A DNA stretch of 15,780 bases from JAICLL01 sp035252155 (GTDB lineage Bacteria; Planctomycetota; Planctomycetia; Pirellulales; JAICIG01): contig DATFDL010000454.1 of the NCBI GenBank assembly GCA_035252155.1, positions 1 through 15,780 on the forward strand, read 5' to 3'. The position numbers and the translations under genes were made by a program. Shown here in pieces: positions 5,583 through 12,012 of the stretch. Under the pieces are notes generated by a model. That model made no database searches, was not told where the DNA came from, and saw nothing but the letters and a program-made list of their open reading frames with translations. The first letter of the stretch is position 1. Every line of letters begins with the position of its first letter.

Positions 5583-6655
5583 GCCTGGTGCGCGAGTATC
5601 TGCGCGAGCTGGGCCAGAGCGCCCTGAGCGGCTGGAACCGGTTCTGGTTTACGCCGGCCGATCCGGCGACGCTCGGCCTGATCCGCATTTTGGCCGGGGC
5701 GATGCTGCTCTACACGCACCTGGTGTGGTCGCTGGCATTGAGCGACTTTTTCGGCGCCCATAGCTGGGTGTCGGCCGAGGCGGCCAACATGGTGATGACA
5801 CCGCCCGCAGGGCCGGCCGAAGTGCGGCCGGCGGCGCCCACCAGCCCAACCAATTTCGCTTGGAGCTATTTCTGGCTGATCGATTCGCCGACCGCCTTGT
5901 GCGTGGTGCATGTTGCCGGACTGGTGATTTTCGCCTTGTTCACCTTGGGTCTGGCGAGCCGGGCCATGTCGGTGCTGGCGTTTCTGGTGATGGTCAGCTA
6001 TGTCAACCGCGTGCCCGGGGCGTTGTTCGGGCTCGACCAGATTAACGGCATGTTGGCCATGTATTTGATGATTGGTCCTAGCGGCGCGGCCTATTCGCTC
6101 GATCGATTGCGGACGCCGCGCAGGGCCGACGGCGCTCGTCCGCCCGCGCCGCCCTCGACTAGCGCGAACATCGCCATCCGTTTGATTCAGGTTCACTTAT
6201 GCGTGATCTATTTTTTTGCGGCACTCGGAAAGTTGGGTGGCGAAAGTTGGTGGCAGGGCGACGCGCTGTGGGGGTCGTTCGCGAACCTCGAATACCAGTC
6301 GTTCGACATGACATGGATGGCCGGCTGGCCGCTGGCGATGGCGCTGCTGACCGCGGCGACCGTTTATTGGGAGCTTTTCTTCTGCGTGCTCGTTTGGCCG
6401 CGGCTGACGCGGCCGCTGATGTTGGCTCTGGCGGTGCCGGTGCATCTGGGCATCGCCCTTTGCATGGGAATGATCACGTTTGGCCTGGTGATGTTGATCG
6501 GCTGCGTCTCGTTTGTCTCGCCGGCGTTGGTGAGGCGGCTGCTCGACCGGCCTCGGGCCGGCGGGGCAGGGCAGGGCAGGGGGGCGCGCGAGGCGCCAAA
6601 GCCGTCGGTTCGTCCGCGGCGGGGCGCTGCTGCACCCAGCGAAAGGCAACCTTAA
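5579..6655 (+). CDS. HTTM domain integral membrane protein (vitamin K-dependent carboxylase-like)
   Basis: A polytopic membrane protein of 358 residues with the HTTM fold shared with vitamin K-dependent gamma-glutamyl carboxylase. Likely membrane helices lie near 31-55, 100-125, 128-145, 153-172, 198-216, 250-276 and 279-315. The opening LGLIRILAGAMLLYTHLVW and the segment IQVHLCVIYFFAALGKLGGE are typical of HTTM proteins; Lys218 in the latter occupies the place of the catalytic-base lysine of human carboxylase, by motif reading only. The C-terminal tail (321-358) is Gly/Ala/Pro/Arg-rich and encoded by a G-rich repeat. It is coupled to the preceding gene by a 4-nt overlap. Bacterial HTTM proteins mostly lack a known substrate, so carboxylase activity is not claimed. 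Confidence 0.82.
   Translation: MSLVREYLRELGQSALSGWNRFWFTPADPATLGLIRILAGAMLLYTHLVWSLALSDFFGAHSWVSAEAANMVMTPPAGPAEVRPAAPTSPTNFAWSYFWLIDSPTALCVVHVAGLVIFALFTLGLASRAMSVLAFLVMVSYVNRVPGALFGLDQINGMLAMYLMIGPSGAAYSLDRLRTPRRADGARPPAPPSTSANIAIRLIQVHLCVIYFFAALGKLGGESWWQGDALWGSFANLEYQSFDMTWMAGWPLAMALLTAATVYWELFFCVLVWPRLTRPLMLALAVPVHLGIALCMGMITFGLVMLIGCVSFVSPALVRRLLDRPRAGGAGQGRGAREAPKPSVRPRRGAAAPSERQP
6563..6584 (+). repeat. G-rich repeat, canonical G-quadruplex pattern (copy 1)
   Basis: Runs of 4, 3, 3 and 6 guanines separated by CA fit the four-run G3+ quadruplex pattern on the plus strand. It is inside the 3' end of the HTTM gene and encodes GAGQGRG. An 18-nt match to part of it recurs at 7124-7141. 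Confidence 0.6.
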
Positions 6656-6736
6656 AGACTCTCGCCGCGTGGTACGAAGCGCGGTAGAATTGTTGGACAC
6701 TTCCGCTCGACCGATGCCCGTGGCGGGAAAACAACC

Positions 6737-7201
6737 GTGTCGTGCCATCCATCACATTTTTCGCGAACGGCGCTGGCATTGGCGATCATCCTGGTGGTCT
6801 TCGACCGAGTCGCGACCACCTACGGCCAGCCGCTGTTGCGCGAAGCGCCGGAAGCCGACGATACCGATGCTGCCTCCGAGTCAAACCCGGGCGAGCGGTC
6901 GCCGCGCCGCGGCAGAATGACGGCCGAAGAAGAGCAGCAGCTTCGCGTGCAGCAGTTGATGGAATTCCAGCGCGATCAAATGTTGAAGGCGGCCGAAGAA
7001 AAGGCCGCCAGCGAGCGCATGATGCGTTACGCCCTCTGGGCGGCGGTTGCGGTCATCGCGTTAACCTTGCTCGTCGCCTTCGCGCGCAACCGGACGGATG
7101 CGCCCGCCGGGCCGGAGGCCGGTGCAGGGCAGGGCAGGGGGCCGGCGCCGAATCCGCCATCCGGTCCAAAGAGCGGCAAAGAAAACCTAAACCGGGATTG
7201 A
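6737..7201 (+). CDS. Small two-helix membrane protein with coiled coil, unknown function
   Basis: A 154-residue protein I do not recognise. Residues 11-30 form a signal peptide or membrane anchor. Residues 62-95 are charged and helical (TAEEEQQLRVQQLMEFQRDQ), a probable coiled coil. Residues about 97-117 (RYALWAAVAVIALTLLVAFA) form a second membrane helix, followed by a Pro/Gly-rich tail containing GAGQGRG, also found at the end of the upstream HTTM protein. The GTG at 6737 is the only start that includes the first hydrophobic segment; an ATG at codon 61 would leave only the coiled coil and second helix. It follows the HTTM gene by 81 bases, so co-transcription is likely, though TAGAAT at 6685-6690 could be a separate -10. 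Its last 15 bases overlap the convergent gene at 7187. Confidence 0.65.
   Translation: MSCHPSHFSRTALALAIILVVFDRVATTYGQPLLREAPEADDTDAASESNPGERSPRRGRMTAEEEQQLRVQQLMEFQRDQMLKAAEEKAASERMMRYALWAAVAVIALTLLVAFARNRTDAPAGPEAGAGQGRGPAPNPPSGPKSGKENLNRD
7124..7141 (+). repeat. G-rich repeat (copy 2)
   Basis: These 18 bases are identical to 6566-6583 and encode the same GAGQGRG peptide in a different protein. Only three G-runs are close together here, so the quadruplex pattern is incomplete. Confidence 0.55.
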
Positions 7202-7444
7202 TTCGCGTTCCAGTTCGACGCGCGCCACGCGAAACCCCGCACGCTCGACATCCGCCACGGCGGAAGAAATCGCTGCCTGCAGCGTCTCCGCAGCACGCCC
7301 AAACAATAACTCCATGCCATCGGCATGCCCGCGGATCGACGCATCGGAGCAACCGGCTTCGCCTAAGGCATCCGCGGCAGCGAGTATCTCATTCGTTGAA
7401 GTCGGCGATGCAGAAACAATCACAGCAAAGCGGTACTCAAGCAT
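7187..7444 (-). CDS. Small conserved protein of unknown function
   Basis: An 85-residue protein. The pattern (short beta strand EYRFAVIVSAS, then DALGEAGCSDASI, GMELLFGRAAETLQAAISSAVADVERAG, and a final strand FRVARVELE) matches a widespread family of small alpha/beta proteins that I recall being encoded beside HTH DNA-binding proteins, often with an EAGCDDA motif. No such HTH gene is next to it here, so it appears as a singleton. The ATG at 7444 fits the usual family start. It is divergent from the asd gene, sharing the 118-bp region 7445-7562, and convergent with the membrane protein gene upstream, overlapping it by 15 bases. A toxin-antitoxin link is possible but unsupported by the neighbours. 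Confidence 0.68.
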   Translation of the reverse strand: MLEYRFAVIVSASPTSTNEILAAADALGEAGCSDASIRGHADGMELLFGRAAETLQAAISSAVADVERAGFRVARVELERESIPV

Positions 7445-7484
7445 TGACGGTTCCTCCGGCGGCGGTTCTCATTCTATTCCGTGG

Positions 7485-7513
7485 TGGACGGTTGCCGAAT
7501 ATACTCTTAAGAT
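7485..7513 (+). promoter_or_regulatory. Candidate asd promoter
   Basis: TGGACG (7485-7490, 4 of 6 to -35) and TAAGAT (7508-7513, 4 of 6 to -10) are separated by 17 bp and sit 50 bases upstream of the asd GTG. Both boxes are imperfect. Confidence 0.3.
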
Positions 7514-7562
7514 ACGGTGTTTGGCCGGAGCAAGTTAAAGCGAAACTATCGGAGAATTTTGC

Positions 7563-8582
7563 GTGTACGAGTCGATTGCGGTGGTGGGCGCTACGGGCGC
7601 CGTCGGCGGAATCATTTTACGCCTGCTCGAAGAGAGAGGCTTCCCATTCGAGCGCATCAAATTTCTGGCCTCGCGGCGGTCGGCGGGCAAAACCGTCACC
7701 TTCAGGGGCGAAAAACAGCCCATCGAAGAGTTGAAGCCGGACGCTTTTGAGGGCGTCGATCTGGCGATCGGCAGCACGCCCGACGAAGTGGCCCGCGATT
7801 TCGCCCCTTGGGCCGTCGAGCGCGGCTGCGTGGTGGTCGATGAAAGCGGATATTGGCGGATGGACGCCGGCGTGCCCTTGGTCATTCCCGAAATCAATGC
7901 CGACGCCGCCTTCACGCACCGCGGCATTATTTCCAGCCCCAACTGCTCGACGACGCAACTGGTGATGGCGCTGAAGCCGCTGCACGACGCCGCCCGTGTG
8001 CGGCGAGTGGTCGTCAGCACCTACCAGGCTACCAGTGGAGCGGGCGTGGCCGGTCAGCGCGACCTGGAGCGAGGCACCCGCAGTCACATTGCCGGCGACG
8101 ATTACTACCACGAAACGTTCGCCCACCCGATCGCCTTCAATCTGATTCCGCACATTGGTTCGCCCAAGCACGAGGGCTATACGTCGGAAGAGATGAAGAT
8201 GGTGTACGAGACGCGCAAAATCATGGGCGACGACTCGATTCAGGTTTGCCCGACCTGCGTGCGCGTGCCGGTGAGCAATTGTCACAGCGAGAGCGTGCTG
8301 GTCGAGACCGAGCGCAAGCTGTCGGTGGCCGAGGCCCGCGAGTTATTCGCTTCATTTCCGGGCATCGCCGTGGTCGACGATCTCGCTGCCAAGCAATATC
8401 CGATGCCATTGAACTGCGACGACCGCGACGAGGTCTTTATCGGCCGCATTCGCGAAGACCTGTCGAGCCCCAACGGCCTGGCCTTCTGGTGCGTCAGCGA
8501 CAACTTGCGCAAAGGCGCGGCGACCAACGCCGTCCAGATCGCCGAGTTGCTGGTCAGCCGGCAGACAGCGGCGGCGCGGTGA
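7563..8582 (+). CDS. asd: Aspartate-semialdehyde dehydrogenase
   Basis: Reduces aspartyl phosphate to aspartate semialdehyde with NADPH, the branch point to lysine, diaminopimelate, threonine and methionine; cytosolic. The 339 residues match the bacterial family length. The N-terminal Rossmann domain starts VVGATGAVGG (7-16). The catalytic cysteine is Cys128 in SSPNCSTTQLV, and the substrate/active-site pair is Arg234 and His241 in RVPVSNCHSE. A dimerisation domain with YQATSGAGVAGQ (154-165) lies between, and the C-terminus returns to the nucleotide domain with DNLRKGAATNAVQIAE. The GTG at 7563 is supported by GGAGA at 7551-7555, seven bases upstream, and gives the standard N-terminus. Other genes of the lysine pathway are not in the window. 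Confidence 0.96.
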   Translation: MYESIAVVGATGAVGGIILRLLEERGFPFERIKFLASRRSAGKTVTFRGEKQPIEELKPDAFEGVDLAIGSTPDEVARDFAPWAVERGCVVVDESGYWRMDAGVPLVIPEINADAAFTHRGIISSPNCSTTQLVMALKPLHDAARVRRVVVSTYQATSGAGVAGQRDLERGTRSHIAGDDYYHETFAHPIAFNLIPHIGSPKHEGYTSEEMKMVYETRKIMGDDSIQVCPTCVRVPVSNCHSESVLVETERKLSVAEARELFASFPGIAVVDDLAAKQYPMPLNCDDRDEVFIGRIREDLSSPNGLAFWCVSDNLRKGAATNAVQIAELLVSRQTAAAR

Positions 8583-8622
8583 CCAGGGGCGGATAAGAGC
8601 AGGGGAGTTCGCACGGAAAAAA

Positions 8623-8673
8623 ATGAGTCTTGAGTTCGAGTGGGACGAGTCGCCGGGAGAGAAAAGAATATGA
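8623..8673 (+). pseudogene. BrnT-like toxin stub or short leader ORF
   Basis: A 16-codon frame reads MSLEFEWDESPGEKRI and stops. The first nine residues match the start of BrnT-family RNase toxins (L-E-F-E-W-D-x-x-K type), but the catalytic body is absent. Its TGA overlaps the ATG of the next gene as ATGA, the arrangement expected of a toxin-antitoxin pair. It may be an internally deleted toxin whose two ends were joined, or a coincidental leader peptide; at this length homology is only suggestive. Confidence 0.4.
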
Positions 8674-8897
8674 AGAAGGCGTCTAAGACGAAGCAGCCTG
8701 TGGAGATGCTCGACAAATATGATTTCAGTAAGGGAGTGCGCGGCAGATACGCCAAGCGTTATGCAGAGGGTACGAATATTGTGGTGCTTGCCCCGGATGT
8801 CGCCGAAGTTTTTGGTGATTCAGACTCTGTCAATGACGCGCTTCGCGCCTTGGTCAAAATCGTTCGGCAGAGCAACAAACAGAGAGCGAAGCGCTAA
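8670..8897 (+). CDS. Small antitoxin-like protein (DFSKGVRGRYAKRY family)
   Basis: A 75-residue basic protein. The motif YDFSKGVRGRYAKRY (17-31), then TNIVVLAPDVAEVFGDSDSVNDALRALVKI (35-64), is a conserved pattern I recall from small proteins in cyanobacteria and planctomycetes that resemble antitoxins. The ATG at 8670 is preferred over the GTG at 8640, since GGGAGAG lies about nine bases upstream and the family starts near this point. It overlaps the 16-codon stub before it by 4 nt. No intact toxin gene adjoins, so it could be an orphan antitoxin. Its coding sequence is more AT-rich than asd upstream and truA downstream, consistent with later acquisition. Function is inferred, not shown. Confidence 0.6.
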   Translation: MKKASKTKQPVEMLDKYDFSKGVRGRYAKRYAEGTNIVVLAPDVAEVFGDSDSVNDALRALVKIVRQSNKQRAKR

Positions 8898-8974
8898 GTC
8901 TGGCGACCTGTCTGCGTCGAACTCAATCGCGGCAGACTTTATTTGCCCGGTCAGAGCAGGGCGGGGGAGTGGCT

Positions 8975-9757
8975 GTGCGCACGCTCAAGTTGATTCTGGC
9001 CTACGACGGCACTGCCTACGCCGGCTGGCAAGTGCAAACCAATCAGCGCACCTTGCAAGGCACGCTCGAAACGGCGCTTCAAAAGATCACCGGCGAGACG
9101 ATCCGCGTGGTGGCCAGCGGACGGACCGACGCGGGCGTACACGCTCTTCGTCAGGTCGTCAGTTTTGTAACGGCTAGTCCGTTGGAAGCCGGCGTGCTGC
9201 AAAAGGCGCTGAACGCCGAACTGCCCGACGACATGGTGGTGGTCGAGGCCGCGGACGCTCCGGAAGGATTTCACGCCATTCGCGACGCCACGCGGAAACG
9301 ATATCGCTACGTCATTCACGACGGCCCAGCTCGTGACGTTTTCAGCCGTCATTATGCCTGGCATTACCGCCGGCGGCTCGACGTCGATGCGATGCAGCGG
9401 GCCGCTCAGGACCTGGTCGGCCGGCACGACTTCCGCAGCTTCGAGACCGGCTGGCCCCAGCGATCGAGCAGCATTCGCACGGTTTTCGAAATCGACGTCC
9501 GGCGTGGTTGGTCGGGAGATTCCGACTTGGTGGCGCTGGAGATCGAGGCCGACGGCTTTTTATACAACATGGTGCGGTCGATCGTGGGTACGCTGGTAGA
9601 AGTTGGACGAGGCGAGCGGCCCGAAGCTTGGCCAGGCGAAGTGCTGGCCGCTCAGGACCGCCGGGCCGCCGGCATGACCGCTCCGCCCGAAGGCCTGTTT
9701 TTGGTCCATGTCGCCTACGATTGTGCATGCGGATCGCTCACATCATTACTCGTCTGA
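8975..9757 (+). CDS. truA: tRNA pseudouridine(38-40) synthase
   Basis: Isomerises uridine to pseudouridine at positions 38-40 in the anticodon stem-loop of many tRNAs. The 260 residues match the family. Visible motifs are AYDGTAYAGWQ (9-19), the catalytic SGRTDAGVHA (48-57, nucleophile Asp52), FHAIRDATRKRYRY (99-112), HDFRSFE (151-157) and the C-terminal FLYNMVRSIVGTL (195-207). Two GTG starts are close together, 8969 and 8975. The latter is chosen because GGGGGAG (8963-8969) lies five bases before it. The last ten codons overlap the downstream glycosyltransferase gene, giving the odd tail CACGSLTSLLV; intact enzymes usually end near the FLVHVAY strand. Confidence 0.94.
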   Translation: MRTLKLILAYDGTAYAGWQVQTNQRTLQGTLETALQKITGETIRVVASGRTDAGVHALRQVVSFVTASPLEAGVLQKALNAELPDDMVVVEAADAPEGFHAIRDATRKRYRYVIHDGPARDVFSRHYAWHYRRRLDVDAMQRAAQDLVGRHDFRSFETGWPQRSSSIRTVFEIDVRRGWSGDSDLVALEIEADGFLYNMVRSIVGTLVEVGRGERPEAWPGEVLAAQDRRAAGMTAPPEGLFLVHVAYDCACGSLTSLLV

Positions 9758-10923
9758 TCCTCGGCGGCGCCCAAGAAAACACGCTGCTCACCTGCGAGGG
9801 GCTGCTGCGCGATCACGGCGACGACGTGCTGCTGGTCACCGGTCCGCCGCTGGGGCCTGAAGGCAGCCTGCTGGACCGCGCTCGGAAAAACCATGTGCCA
9901 CTGAAAATCGTGCCGTCATTGCGGCGGTCGATCCATCCCTGGCGCGATTGGACCAGCTATCGCGCGCTGAAAAGAATTCTGCGCGAGTTTCAGCCCGACG
10001 TGGTTCACACGCACAGCGCCAAGGGCGGCGTGTTGGGCCGGGCGGCCGCCGCCCATTTAGGCGTGCCGGCCATCGTGCATGGCGTCCACGGAGCGCCGTT
10101 TTATCCGTATCAGAATCCGTTGGTGCGCGAGATGTACCGACGCTGCGAATGTTGGGCCGCGCGGCGCTGCCACGCCTTCGTCAGCGTCGCCGATGCCATG
10201 ACCGACCTGCTGGTCGAGGCGGGAGTCGATCGCCGCGAAAAATTCGTCACCATCTACAGCGGCATGGAGACCGAGCCGTTCTTACGCGCCGATGAGCACC
10301 GGCAGCAAGTGCGCCGCGAGCTGGGCTACGCCGACGAGCACCTGGTCGTCGGAAAGATCGCGCGGCTGTTTCATTTGAAAGGCCACGACGATGTGATTGC
10401 CGCGGCCGGACAGTTGGTAGCCCGGCATCCCACGGTTCGGTTTCTGTTGGTGGGCGACGGCATCTTGCGAGCATCGCTGAAGCAACGCATCGAGCGCGAG
10501 GGGCTTACCCCGTACTTCCAGTTCACCGGGCTGGTGCCGCCCGAGCAAATACCGCGGCTGATCGGCGGCATGGACGTGATCGTTCACACCAGTCTGCGGG
10601 AGGGGCTGGCCCGTGTCTTGCCGCAGGCGCTGATCGCCGCCCGGCCGGTGGTCAGCTATGACATCGACGGGGCGCGCGAGGTGGTGTTGCCCGGCCAAAC
10701 CGGCTACTTGCTACCGCCCCGCGACGTGGCCGTGCTGGCGGCCGCGCTGGACGAGTTGCTAAGCGACGGCGGCTTGCGCGAGCGATTAGGGCAAGAAGGT
10801 CGCCGGCGGTTTGCCGAGGTCTTCCGGCATCAGCACATGACCGAGCAAACGCGGGGGCTGTATGTGCGGTTACTCGAGAGCCGATCTGCTGCCGTGCGCG
10901 GTGCCGGACTTGCCCGGACCTAA
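9727..10923 (+). CDS. GT4-family glycosyltransferase
   Basis: A GT-B fold retaining glycosyltransferase that moves a sugar from a nucleotide donor to an unidentified acceptor, probably for an envelope glycan or glycolipid. The N-terminal domain starts MRIAHIITRLILGGAQENT, with the glycine loop typical of GT4, and contains PDVVHTHSAKGG (90-101). The C-terminal domain has the donor-binding VGKIARLFHLKGHDD (208-222), LLVGDG (240-245) and the conserved HTSLREGLARVLPQAL (287-302). Here the family E-x7-E pair is Glu292 and Gln300. The ATG at 9727 lies inside the end of truA (31-nt overlap, different frame) and gives the standard N-terminus. Of 398 residues, the last 15 or so look unstructured. Acceptor and donor cannot be read from the sequence. 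Confidence 0.9.
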   Translation: MRIAHIITRLILGGAQENTLLTCEGLLRDHGDDVLLVTGPPLGPEGSLLDRARKNHVPLKIVPSLRRSIHPWRDWTSYRALKRILREFQPDVVHTHSAKGGVLGRAAAAHLGVPAIVHGVHGAPFYPYQNPLVREMYRRCECWAARRCHAFVSVADAMTDLLVEAGVDRREKFVTIYSGMETEPFLRADEHRQQVRRELGYADEHLVVGKIARLFHLKGHDDVIAAAGQLVARHPTVRFLLVGDGILRASLKQRIEREGLTPYFQFTGLVPPEQIPRLIGGMDVIVHTSLREGLARVLPQALIAARPVVSYDIDGAREVVLPGQTGYLLPPRDVAVLAAALDELLSDGGLRERLGQEGRRRFAEVFRHQHMTEQTRGLYVRLLESRSAAVRGAGLART

Positions 10924-10954
10924 ACAGCCGTGCGCGACTAGCGAACGCCCCTAA

Positions 10955-11006
10955 GGTCGGCTTTCGCTCCGCGAAAGCACGTCCTTTCGCGGAGCGAAAG
11001 GCGACC
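10955..11006. repeat. Long inverted repeat (BIME-like) between glycosyltransferase and kinase
   Basis: Arms 10955-10977 and 10984-11006 are complementary at 22 of 23 positions around a 6-nt loop. Each arm also contains its own small hairpin (CTTTCGC-TCC-GCGAAAG and its mirror). There is no T-run, so this is more like a dispersed palindromic repeat than a terminator. Confidence 0.7.
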
Positions 11007-11097
11007 ATGGCGCGCGGCGAATTGTTGCCCGTGCAGCCTACGGCTACACTGAGCAGTTGGAGCACAGCACCTCGTAACGGAACAAGAGGCACATCGG

Positions 11098-11958
11098 GTG
11101 GCACTGGCGGGTCAACAATATCTGGGCGGCTATCGGCTGCTGCACGTGGTCAATCGGGGGCAAACCAGCCAGGTCTGGGCGGCGATCAACGATCAAGACC
11201 AGTCGCGACGCGCGCTGAAGGTGCTGCTCTCTGACTTCCGCAAGGAGCGCGAGCACCTGACCTACATGAAAAACGAATTTCTTGTCGGCAGCGCCATCGA
11301 GCACGAGCGGATCATCCGCATCTACGACCAGGGATCGAGCCAGGGCATTCCCTATCTGATCATGGAGTTTTTCCCGTATCCGAACATGAAAGACATCATC
11401 CAGCGCTTCGTCGACGGGCAGCGTGTGCTGGAGCAAGTGGCGTTCATGGTTCCCGTCATCGTCGAACGGGCGGCCGAGGGACTGGCCTATTTCCATCAGA
11501 AGGGCTGGGTGCACCGCGACGTGAAGCCCGACAATTTTTTGGTGAACCTCGAGGGTGAGGTCAAACTCATCGACTTCGCCTTGGCGCATCGCCGCAAGTC
11601 GGGCTTAGGCAAGCTGCTGGCCCGCAAAACCAAAGTGCAGGGCACGCGCAGTTACATGTCGCCCGAACAGATTCGCGGCCACGCACTGGGCGTTGAGGCC
11701 GACGTCTACAGCTTTGGCTGCACGCTGTTCCATCTGCTCGCCGCGCGGCTGCCGTACACCGGCGCTACGAGCAATGAACTGCTCAACAAACACCTCACGG
11801 CCCCCATCCCGCGGGTCGAGGCGTTCAACCGCAACGTCACCAGCGAATTCTCCGACGTCTTGCAGTCGATGATGACCAAGCGTCCCGAGAAGCGGCTGCC
11901 CAACATCGACGAGTTCCTGCGTCGCCTGAAAGTCACGCCAATCTTTAAGCCTGCTTAA
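11098..11958 (+). CDS. Soluble Hanks-type serine/threonine protein kinase
   Basis: A 286-residue kinase domain with no membrane helix or sensor domain, so cytosolic. Visible elements are the beta-3 lysine Lys41 (RALKVL), the helix-C glutamate Glu60, the catalytic loop HRDVKPDNFLV (139-149, Asp141, Lys143, Asn146), the metal-binding Asp159 in IDFALA, and GTRSYMSPEQ (182-191) for the activation/P+1 loop, then the DVYSFG segment (202-207). Two deviations stand out. The Gly-rich loop is reduced to VNRGQTSQVW with a single glycine, and DFG is DFA. All catalytic residues remain, so activity is still plausible. The GTG at 11098 has AGAGG about eight bases upstream and gives a complete N-lobe. It precedes accA by 54 bases on the same strand; regulation of fatty-acid synthesis would be speculation. 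Confidence 0.88.
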   Translation: MALAGQQYLGGYRLLHVVNRGQTSQVWAAINDQDQSRRALKVLLSDFRKEREHLTYMKNEFLVGSAIEHERIIRIYDQGSSQGIPYLIMEFFPYPNMKDIIQRFVDGQRVLEQVAFMVPVIVERAAEGLAYFHQKGWVHRDVKPDNFLVNLEGEVKLIDFALAHRRKSGLGKLLARKTKVQGTRSYMSPEQIRGHALGVEADVYSFGCTLFHLLAARLPYTGATSNELLNKHLTAPIPRVEAFNRNVTSEFSDVLQSMMTKRPEKRLPNIDEFLRRLKVTPIFKPA

Positions 11959-12012
11959 ATCATGGCGGGAGCCGGGCTGGCGTTGTCATGCCGGCTTGTG
12001 TACTCTGGTCGC

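Noticed and set aside
9508..9726. N-terminal extension of the glycosyltransferase
   Set aside because: This part of the frame is an out-of-frame reading of truA; GT4 homology begins exactly at the ATG at 9727.
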